Assembly: GCA_015680685.1 (NCBI GenBank)
Contig: MNCI01009650.1
Span: forward strand, 573,512-637,511
DNA length: 64,000 bases
Direction of reading: 5' to 3'
Source: Gnetum montanum
Taxonomy: Eukaryota; Streptophyta; Gnetopsida; Gnetales; Gnetaceae
Shown piece by piece: positions 54,979-64,000 of this stretch; the first letter of the stretch is position 1, and every line of letters starts with the position of its first letter. Both the position numbers and the translations under genes were made by a program. The notes beneath the pieces were generated by a model. The model ran no database searches. It was given only the letters and a program-made list of their open reading frames with translations, and was not told the DNA's origin.

Positions 54979-56999
54979 TGAAAACACCATAAACTTTTTG
55001 CCTAGCACTTTTAGACTAGACTCAAGCTAAGTCATGTCACTGCCCAACATGAGTACAGCATGACCAAACTTTAGAGCCTCCAAAATAGCATGAAAACGAC
55101 ACACAATTGAATAGGAAAAGTCCCCTTGGGATCCCAAAGAAAATTACTCCAACTCCTGGAATACAGAATCTAGGGTTTTAGGCTCAAAATGCATGGTTTT
55201 TATTGTATACACTTTGGTCACGCTATGGTTATGCTGCCCAACATAAGACCAGCATGTGTACAGTGTGACCAACTTCTAGAGCCCTAAAATCAAGTCCAAA
55301 CAGCCCAGATTTGAGCACACGGATCCTCCATGAGCTTCACTGATGCCCCCTACAGCTCCCAACCTTTGGAACCTTGAGATTTGAGCTCAGAATCACATAT
55401 CTTAAGCCACTTTAAGTTAGTGACACTGAGGTCATGCTACACAGCATGACCATAGCGTGACCAAACAAGAACAACTCAATTCAGGCACCTTCGAGTAGAA
55501 TTTTGACATGAATTCAACTCCTGGGAGCTAGGAGACAATTGTACATGTTCATAGGCTCTAGAAAATCAAAATTTGGATCTCAAACATGGCACTTTCAGTT
55601 GGTCATGCTGAGGTCACATTGAGGTCACGCTACACACCGTGACCATAGCGTGACCAAGCAAAAAATAGGACACATCAAGTAGTTTTAGGTCCATTTTCGA
55701 CATGAACTCAATCCCCAGGGGATAGGCAACAACTATACTAACTCTCAAGCTCCAGAAAATCAAGATTTGAGCTTCAAATATGTCATTTTAACTTGTTCAT
55801 GTTGAGGTCACGCTACACAGTGTGACCATAGCGTGACCAAACAAAAGATGATTAAAACAGCATCAAGTTGGGCTCAGATTCAACATCTAGACCACCCTGG
55901 AGAGTAGTCAGCAGTTGGACTTCAAGAAAAAAGCATCAGACATCCAAATTTGGTTCAAAATGTGTCATTTCCACTTGTCACGCTGAGGTCACACTGCACA
56001 GCGTGACCATAGTGTGACCAATCAAAAGAGACAAATCCAAGGCCAAATCAGCTCAAGTTCGATGTGCAGGACCCCCTCGACATTAAGCATGTAGGTCCAC
56101 TCTAGAAATAGGTCTCAGAGGTTGAAAATGGGCCCAAAATACATCATTTTTGTTAGACATGCCAGAGCATGCCAGGACACATTGATGAAGAAACTAACAG
56201 CACGCCCGACCACAGATCTAGAGGCCAAAGAACAAATTCTCTGATGTAACATAGCATTCTTTTTTAAAATTTCATATTATTTGAGCATATCAAACTCTTA
56301 CGCTGTGGATTGCACACACCAGCATAAGAATTAGTCACGCTATATGCTATACATTGTAAAATGTCATGCATCTAGTCAAAACACAAATACCTATTACCCG
56401 ATCCGCATTTCTCTCATCCCACAGCCACAGTTCTTCCTCCAGATCTAAATCCCACACCCAAAAATCCTATAAATACCCCATTTTTCCACTTAATTGAGGA
56501 GGAAATTTTTGGAGCAAGACAACCAACAACCCTGAACCCAGACGCAAGAGATTCCTAGTGCCTACGAACACCTCACATTAGAGCTTAACATCTGACTTGC
56601 CATCCAGACACGCAACTACATTTTGACCGGTGTACATTTTTGTCAATTAATACAATACAACTTCATTTTTCCTTCCATTTTGTTGTTCTTTTTCATTGTC
56701 TATGTCATCCTATTTTATCGCACATTTCTGCATACTCTGTTTACAATTTCATGTTATATTCATGTTTACGTTTCATTGAATTAAGTTCTTCATTTTACAT
56801 TTCGTGACAATAATCCCAACGCAGGCCCTAGCATATGCTTAAGGAAGTCCTTGGTTGATCTACATGTAGACCATCCAAGGAACTCTACCTTCATTTTTCC
56901 AGGTTGCCCTCATGCGAAGGTAGGGTCATCTATGTCTCTCCGGAGATCTTTCGGCATTTGTTTTCCTCCAGCCTTACGCTGATGATTTCAAACAGTACA
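54979..56999 (+). repeat. 5' LTR of element K (2021 bp) with 182-193-bp tandem repeats
   Basis: Starts TGAAAACACC at the broken protease of F and ends CAGTACA five bases before the primer site. From about 55200 to 56170 it contains at least four units, with GACCATAGCGTGACC words at 55448, 55641, 55823 and 56005. Each unit pairs GGTCACGCT with AGCGTGACC. TATAAATA is at 56468-56475. The last 150 bp (AAGGTAGGGTCATC and CTTACGCTGATGATTTCA) match the end of LTR L. Confidence 0.75.
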
Positions 57000-57004
57000 G
57001 AAAT

Positions 57005-57032
57005 TGGTGCTAGAAGGAGGGCTTGAACCTCC
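57005..57032 (+). other. Primer-binding site of K, extending through the whole T-arm
   Basis: TGGTGCTAGAAGGAGGG, then CTTGAACCTCC: the reverse complement is CCA end, discriminator A, a 7-nt acceptor strand and a perfect 5-bp T-stem with a 7-nt loop TTCAAGC. That is 28 nt of complementarity to one tRNA, longer than the usual 12-18. I cannot name the tRNA with certainty. Confidence 0.7.
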
Positions 57033-57477
57033 ATTTATGTTCTATACACAAGCCATCACATTCCCCACTATCCAGCATCCAACATCTAGCATCTAGCAGT
57101 TCCATGTTGCCCAGCATCCATACGCTGCCCGTGCCCCAGCGTCCATATGCTGCCTATCACTCAGCATCCATACGCTGCACTCTCTTTAGCATTCATATGC
57201 AACGTCCACACATGGACCTCATCATCCACAAGTTGTCCTTTGCCTCCAGATGTTACCCTCTACCCTAGACATTGTGTTCTGTCTATAGATGTTGTGCCTT
57301 ATCCTCAACATACACACACTGTGCCTTTGATCCTAGTGTGCACACACTATATTTTTAAGCATAGACACGTTGTGCGCTGTGCCTCCCTCATAAAAGTGCA
57401 TATGTTACCTAGATTGCTCAAGCTAGCTTGCAAACCCTGCTTACACAAATTCAGCTAGTCCAGCCAATTACACACAT

Positions 57478-60170
57478 GGAATCTTCTCAGATCAAAGCAA
57501 CACTACCTGTCACTGACCTTAATGCCAAAATCTTAAATCCTGTGACTGCAACTAAATCCATAATTGCTGTTGGGGAGATGAACCCTCAAGGGCCAACTCG
57601 TCAGTCACTTAGGCTACAAGGCAAGGACCCCGCCTACACGATCCTCACCCCAGAACAATACAATTTCATCTACGTAAAGATCCAAGCTAACCTACCCATC
57701 GATCACATGGAAATGGAAGCAAAGTGACATTACGAACTCATCTATAATGGAGGCCATAACTTTATCCCTTCAGCATATGACATAATTCCCCTCTCTAAAT
57801 CCCACCATGAACTCATATCCTAGCTCCTCATGGCAAGGAATCAAACCTTGCAGCAACCCACCGTAGAGCCTCAGAATAGAGATGATGAAGATGATTTCAC
57901 GGCCCAATCCAAACATGGGGATTCGTACCACACTCTCAATCCTCATACATATGCGAACCCATTATTCCATCCTTTCATGGGAGAGACCATGTCTCTTCAA
58001 TCATTTAAAAGCACTCAAGCACCTATTTCTCAACAAGAGGCACCCATTCTCACTCATACTCTCCCCACGACTGACACCCAATTCAATGTGTCCATCTCCG
58101 TTATTCCTCTGGTCACCATGCTATCCCCTCTCCTACAAGTACAACCCCAAAAATTCTCCTCTCAAACTAATGTAGGAGTGACATTCCCACCCCAAGTAAT
58201 TGGGATGCCATCCGTGATACCTACTTCTATATCTACTCACTATATACCACGAGTGAAAATCCAAGAAACATCCTTCACTACTTCAACTCAACAGGTTCAG
58301 GGTGTTTCCTCACAAATTGTAATTGGGCAGTGGCCTGCACCTATTATTCAACAACATCAACCGACTCATTACAGCATACCACCTATTGCAATCCCATCCA
58401 TGAATGTTCCTAAAAGACAACCATCAACAACCCTATAGTCACCTTTCCCACAAATCACACAACAATCTAACTATTATCATGCTCAATCTAATCAACCAGC
58501 TAGTCCACCTAGTGCCCAAGAATGGGCAGAGGCTAGAAAAATGATGCAAGCATTAACCGATGAGGTAAAGCACCTTAAAATGGAAAACACTGAAGAAGTC
58601 AAGGTGATGGATTTCTATCAGGATGATCTGATTAGTCTTTAGTGCCACCATTGACTCTACCAAAAGGAATTTCGTTGTCACAATTGACCAAGTATAATGG
58701 AGAGGGAGATCCAAGTGCTCACTTAGTGACGTTCCAATTGGAGTGTCTATTACTTCAGGCCTGGCCTCATGCAATCCTGCGTGTGTTTGCCATGTCTTTA
58801 ACTGGAAGAGCCTTAGACTGGTACCGAACCCTACCGCGTAACTTCATATCCTCTCTAGAGGATTTGTTACATCAATTCGTCATTTAAGTATAACCTAAAG
58901 CCTAAAGCCACACTGGACAATCTAATCCAAATAAAACAAGCGTCATTAGAGCCCATACAAAAGTTCATCCAAAGATGGAGTGTTGCCCTTAACGAACTTC
59001 ACGAGCCCATCTCGGAAACGTATTTACTCACAATCCTCAAAGGTGCTGTAAATGACTTTGTTAAGTCAAAACTCTACTATTTGAATGCTCGTACTTTGAT
59101 TCAAGCATTTTTCCAAATCAAAAACATAGAAGAGGAAATGTAGACAAGTCATGATCTAGCTTACCTAACTTTTAAAAGCCAATATACAAGGAAAGATAAG
59201 GATAAGTCTAAAATGACAGTTGCAGTAGTAGCGGAGGCAGCTCGACCCAACAATGCAGGGTAGAAAGGGAAGCAACCCGTTGCCCCCACTAGTCACGAAA
59301 GAACTGCTCCTCCACCTACACCTGAATCCTCCTCTACTCAAACTACTAACATGGGTCACACTCGTACCTTTGAAAGAAAGGACCCTTTCCAATACACACC
59401 CTTACCCATGAGGCCTTCACAACTACTAGACCAACTTCTAAAGGCTAGGTTGATTTAGCATAAGCAAATGTCTCCTGCAGCGTCTCAAAGACATGAACAG
59501 TACTATGAGTTGGTTAAAAATCCAACGTTAGCAACAGCTAATGAACCCCCTATCCCAAGGGGTTTTAGGTTAGATAGATTCTATGAGTATCACCAAAGGT
59601 GTGATCATAGAACCGATTATTACTTTACCCTAAAATAGGACATACAACGTATGATTGATAGAGGTGAGATAGTATTTGATGAAGCCAACCCAATAAGACC
59701 TCAAAATCAATCTATGGGGATCTACAAAGACCCTCTTAATACCAAAGAGGTTCCCTATGTGATTAACACCATCCATGTCAACAATGAACAAGACATCCCT
59801 CAAAGGCCTTTTCTAATTCGTATGTCTGACGAAACCATGTCCATGCTTACACCTCTGCAAGCTCCTTTTTCCACGCATACACCACCTAACCACGAAAACC
59901 ATTTGTCATCCACGTACATCCAACGGTTGCAACAACAAACATACCATCGCAAACTCGACCTACTCCATTTGTGATTTCGGTGCCACAACACTCCGATGTA
60001 CAACCCCTGATAGTTCCTCTATGACCCTCACGAGAACGCCTCGCTAACAGACTGACCAGGGAATGTTTGGCAAAAGAGCATCACGATCATGAGTTAGGAC
60101 CACCCAAACCCACACCATTGAATGTCGTCCCTATGATTCCAGTTACTGATCAACCTAACACGAGTTGTTA
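57478..60170 (+). pseudogene. gag of element K (broken)
   Basis: Starts MESSQIKATLPVTDLNAKIL. A long Pro/Gln/Thr-rich N-terminal part runs to about 58430. The Retrotrans_gag core (58640-59150) has LTKYNGEGDPSAHLVTFQLE, FAMSLTGRALDWYRTLP, SSLEDLLHQFV, and then LNELHEPISETYLLTILKGA in another frame. A Cys/His-like block FYEYHQRCDHRTDYYFTLK with DIQRMIDRGEI follows near 59580-59670; that last element matches the LKxxIQxLIDxGxI ending of Tat/Ogre Gag. At least two frameshifts and several stops. Confidence 0.75.
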
Positions 60171-60539
60171 AAAAAAGAACTCAAGAGTGTCCAATATCCC
60201 AAGCTCAATAGCTACAGCTAATAATGCGAAAGCTCTCCTGTAAGAGGTACAAATGTTGGGTCAAATGGACCAAGTCTCAATAGATAAAAACATTCCAAAT
60301 AGCAAAGACTTGGCCAGTGCCCTACATAGGCCCTAAAGCAAAAGAACACCTCCCTAAGCCTATATGATCTGGTAATGACCTCCCTGGTACATCAGGAAGC
60401 TCTAGTGCATATGTTGACTTCAATCCTTATGAGTGAAGACCTTCTTGCAAATGAGCCATCTATTTACGTCGTATTGTCTCCACATCAAGAATCGAGATCT
60501 GCATCTCTAGGATTTCATGTAAATGACATTAAATAAGAT

Positions 60540-61244
60540 GAAAAAATGGGAGAGGTCACTACTACCCCTATGTTTATAACAATACAAGTTAACCAATTTA
60601 AGATTCATAGGGTGCATGTCGATGAAGGAGCGGTAACAAACATAATACCCTTCCCGGTCATCGAATGATTGGGTCTCGCAGAACAAATGCGGCCAACAAC
60701 AACATCATTCTTGAAATCTTTCACTGGTTCCCATGTCGTGGTAAAAGGCATGATTACCTTGGATTTCATAGCAGGGGACCACTTCCCCACATTGGCTGAA
60801 TTCGTAGTTGTAGATGAAATTTTGGGGTTCAATCTAATTTTGGGATGGCCTTGGTTAGCTCAATTAAAAGCCATATCATCACCAATCCATCAAGAAATTC
60901 ACCTACCTTATGAGGGTGGTGAAATCATCATACATGGAGATACAGCGACATCATTTACTTCCTCACATGTAGGAACAAGTCAAGGGTCAGAGGTTGAACT
61001 CTCTAAACCTAAGCAAGACAACACTAGTGAAGCCCTAGACAATGGGCAATCTCCAACCTATGACCCTTCTAAAATTAAGGAGGCAATAGAAGATGCATAC
61101 ATAGGAACCATTCCCACAGATATCCCTTGGTCAGAACTACCATTTGACGTATCCAGCGAGGGGGACGGAAAGTACAAAATCATGCCTATGCATTCCACCT
61201 CATACAAAAAATTGCGAAAATTAAAAAAGCAGATCAAAAACTAA
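60540..61244 (+). pseudogene. Protease-like domain of element K
   Basis: RVHVDEGAVTNIIPFPVIE holds the active-site position as Asp-Glu-Gly in place of Asp-Ser/Thr-Gly. Open from 60669 to 61244: EQMRPTTTSFLKSFTGS, ITLDFIAG, LAEFVVVDEILGFNLILG and WPWLAQLKAISSPIHQEI are the flap and ILGRPWL region of Tat/Ogre proteases. The frame runs on about 100 residues past the domain and stops, with no reverse transcriptase following. Confidence 0.7.
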
Positions 61245-61977
61245 GACAAACTACTAAATGTTCAGAATGACATTAAACTACCAAGTGTTTGCAATGACAT
61301 TAAACTAGTCACGGTCAGGAATGGCCAATTCCTTTTAAATTCACTGAAACAACTACAGTCTCCTCCTTTTCTTCGACAAAGATGCAATAGTCCATCATGA
61401 CTTTAAACTGACACGTGTAGCTTGAAATGGCTTTAAACTAGAGTATAATACATTGCCAATTTACCAAAATCCTGCTACATCATTATTTTTTACATTTCAC
61501 AAATTGTGATTTTCGTTTATCTTATGTTTACCAGTTACAATTCCAGTTTACATTTACATTCACAAATAAACTCAAAAAAGTAAAACAGAATATATAAATA
61601 TATGTAATGCAGAGTGTTAACGTGGCAATAGGATGATAGCATATTACACCATGATCATGTTACATCTGTCCTTGCACATTCCAAAAACAAAATAACAAGT
61701 CGAAAAACTAAAACAAAATGACAAGACTAACAAGCCAAATCAAGCACTAACACTAGGAGGGGGCTAGTCCCCAAAATCCTCTACGTTATTAGCCCCCATC
61801 CCACTAGGGCCAGCCTCATCATCGCCACGTTTCTATCACAAAGAAAAGAAAATAAAATAACAAAATAAGTAAACACACAAACACACAAAAACAAGTAAAA
61901 AGAGCAAAAACACGAAGGAAGATGATGATGATTAAGCAATAAAACAATACAAGACTAAAACACTCATAGGTGGGGAC
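61245..61977. other. Region after the K protease: short repeats and a possible antisense exon
   Basis: ATGACATTAAACTA-like words occur four times in 61267-61440. The minus strand at about 61760-61835 reads RGDDEAGPSGMGANNVEDFG to a stop, preceded by a TTTTCTTTGTGATAG acceptor-like site. Antisense ORFs are known in some Tat elements, so a terminal exon is possible but unproven. The rest is AT-rich without features. Confidence 0.35.
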
Positions 61978-63117
61978 TGTATCGCCTGAAATCGTCGGTC
62001 CCCGGCTGGAAGGGAAAATAGAGACCGCGGGATCGCAGGATGGGCACAGATGACCCTACCTTCGCCTGAGGGCGAGCTGGAATGCACGAAGGTAGGGTAC
62101 CTTGGGTGGTCCGCACGCGGATCAGACAAGGATTTCCCCGAGCGCCACCGAAGTGTTATACGCTGGGTTATGTGTAAACAGAGTGTAAACAGTGAAACAG
62201 ACGCAGATAGGGCGTAAGCGTAAAGGGACGTAAATAGGGTCAAGCATAAACAGCGTAAACAAATATAGGCCCAGCGTAAGCATATACAGGTGTGAACAGC
62301 ATGAACGGCGTAAACAAGTATAAAGAGCGTAAGCAAATGTAAACAGCGTAAGCAGTGTGGGCGTATACGGACGCAAACGGGGCATGAACGTAAACAGGCA
62401 TAAACGAAGCGTGGGCCAAATTAATGTAAAACTGTAAAAGAACTTGCAACAAACGTAAACAATGGATTACAGATTCAAAATGTTGTGCACCGGTCTAACG
62501 CAGTCATGTAGGGACACAAGGCGGACGTAAAGCCCCAGTGGATGCAGGGAAGCGGCTGGTTGGCATGGTAGGCGGAGCGCGGATTGTGCTCGGCGTACAG
62601 AACTTCCAGCGTAAGCGTAAACGTAAAGGGGTTTCTGGGCTCTTGTTTGCAGCGTAATTGCTCTGGGTCTTGCTCTGGTAAATTTTTGCCCACCTCGAAT
62701 TTACGGGAAACTGGGCTATTTATAGGGGTAGGGTTACTGAGAAAATTAGACTGGGAGACACGTGGCGTATAGATCAGGCGTTTACAATTTAGAAACATGG
62801 TATATGCTGGGCGTATACGCTACAACAGGCCGGCGTATACGCTGGGCGTATACGCTGGTCGTGGACTTGGATGGATGCTGGCATATACGCTGGGGCGTAT
62901 ACGCTGATGGATGCTGGACGTCGACTTGCTTCAATTCTTGCTCCCGTTGCACCTGCTAAGCATGCGTGTGAGGTGTGTATGCTGAGCGTCGGGCGTAGAC
63001 GCCGGGTGTAGATGCTGGGCGTAGACGTCGGCACAACACTTGGTTTAAAACTGGGCGTATACGCTGGGTGCATATGCTAGCATAACACTTAGTAAAAACC
63101 AGGTGTTTCGATTCTCA
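61978..63117 (-). repeat. LTR L: CpG-rich LTR related to that of K, opposite orientation
   Basis: On the minus strand the end (AAGGTAGGGTCATCTGTG, GACGATTTCAGGCGATACA) matches the end of the K LTR. The start, ATCGAAACACCTGG, resembles TGAAAACACCAT of K; the exact first base lies between 63110 and 63117. U3 (62790-63080) is packed with GCGTATACGC and AGCGTATACGCC palindromes. The TATA box is at 62716-62724 (minus). U5 has many TTTACGC words. No primer site follows 61978, so it is a 3' or solo LTR. Confidence 0.7.
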
Positions 63118-64000
63118 AAATTGTCCTGTGTAACTTCAAATGTAGCCAAAGTCGTCTGTGGGTCACGGGGATCTGCTTCTTGTCAGACAAATGCTAAACT
63201 CAAAAATTTTTGTGGTGTTTCATTGGCCCCTCTTTGTTGGCACTTGGAGGAATCGACCCGAGAAGCGTCGACAAAGAAGCGTAAAACACCACAAGCAACC
63301 TGATAAAAGCTTTGTCCCTTGCCACTCGACTAGACATCATCGTACTGTGTTCAGTGGTGAATGGGATTGAAAGGGCGAGATTGGTAGCTGGTATGAGAGA
63401 AGGGATTGTGGGGATCGGTGACTGCCCAAGGGATCATGCTGGGGAAGTGGGATGTTCAGGGGTGCGGCCTGCCAGTCCTTGTCGATAGCCATCTTTTGGC
63501 AGACTCAGAATTCAAGCATGTGATGTGCGTCCTTTGGCGGAATAGTGCTCTTGGTGATTTTTCAAGAGAACCGGTTGTCACTACCAAAGCCACGGGGTGA
63601 TGTTTTGCATTCTTTGGAGGAACAGCTCCCTTCTTTGGGAAAACTGTTAGCGAAGAGCCAAAGCCATGCGATAGGATGTTTCTTGACTGGTTTTGACATG
63701 AGTACGTGTTTTCAAGACCGATACCTTCCCGCATGGGGCTTATATGGGAAGTGCCAAGGGTCCCGGCTTTTTTTTTTGTTGAACTATTTGTTTTGTACTC
63801 ATGTGTGAATATTGTGTTTTGTGCGTTGCAACTGCTGTAATGTTTTGTAGTGTGCAATAGTTTGATGAATAGATGAGGAATTTTCGGGGAATGGGAATGT
63901 ACGGGTTAACGGTTTGATTCAGTCTTGTAAGGTGGATTAATGGACATTGCCTCATCTTGTTTCCTATGATGAAATGCACTCTCGTACGAGCACCACCGAG
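63118..64000. other. GC-richer DNA at the right edge, unassigned
   Basis: If L is a 3' LTR, this is the region just inside it. Open frames exist on both strands (for example 63545-63808 plus and 63456-63857 minus), with a repeated Phe-Gly-Gly/Glu-Glu-type segment, but I recognise no family. CpG and TCGAC words are frequent, unlike most of the window. Confidence 0.35.

Larger units (their letters stand above)
54979..61977 (+). mobile_element. Element K: Tat/Ogre-like retrotransposon, 5' part (LTR, gag, protease)
   Basis: Order: 2.0-kb 5' LTR with tandem U3 repeats, long primer site, gag, protease, then no reverse transcriptase or integrase before a minus-strand LTR begins at 61978. The Gag and protease patterns are those of the Tat/Ogre group, distinct from the Athila-like elements. 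Whether pol was deleted or K is a gag-protease-only element cannot be decided, since its 3' LTR is not visible. Confidence 0.65.

Noticed and set aside
57005-57032. tRNA gene fragment (perfect T-arm)
   Set aside because: It is in antisense form directly after an LTR end with CCA included and without D- or anticodon arms, so it is a primer-binding site.
61932-62452. Minus-strand open frames rich in Tyr, Ala and Leu
   Set aside because: They translate the TTTACGC-type words of LTR L and have no start context or homology.

Overview
The window looks like nuclear DNA from a large-genome seed plant, possibly a gymnosperm. That is inferred from the Ty3/gypsy lineages present, the AT-rich decay and the depth of nested insertions; I cannot name a species. 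I see no intact host gene, no tRNA or rRNA gene and no CRISPR array. Almost everything is LTR retrotransposon, in layers of different age, plus one pararetrovirus-like fragment. Most reading frames carry stop codons. Ns at 6923, 28595, 34859 and 42519 mark unresolved bases.

Layout. 1-1262: 5' end of a minus-strand Athila-like element (A). 1263-5402: AT-rich, internally repetitive DNA. 5403-5837 and 14266-22850: minus-strand Athila-like element J, whose 3' LTR is split by plus-strand element C (5838-14265, target duplication CACTT/CGCTT). 22860-24240: pararetrovirus-like fragment abutting the broken pol of J. About 24300-39397: minus-strand chromovirus-like element D, interrupted by E (26013 to about 34859, a long LTR with 177-bp tandem repeats and decayed internal DNA); E is interrupted by B (27735-32288, perfect ATAGA target duplication). 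39398-47140: element Z, inserted in the 5' LTR of D. 47141-51486: further LTR fragments (Y, X) and an integrase tail. 51487-54978: Athila-like element F, cut by Tat/Ogre-like element K (from 54979). 61978-63117: a CpG-rich minus-strand LTR related to that of K. 63118-64000: GC-richer unassigned DNA.

The most interesting system is the Athila-like group (A, B, C, F, J, Z). It has a tRNA-Asp-type primer site, LTRs of about 0.8-0.95 kb ending TCATCA, and a Gag with an unusual Cys/His motif. In J and Z an extra 3' gene of about 930 codons (plant-transposon-like domain plus long coiled coil) lies downstream of pol or of the pol scar. Before that gene, in order, come a 51-nt stem-loop with compensatory base changes, a splice-acceptor-like motif, an internal TATA segment that copies the palindromic U3 of that element's own LTR, and a G-tract resembling the 3' polypurine tract. 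Z and B lack pol entirely; Z joins Gag in frame to the last residues of pol, so both would need helper enzymes.
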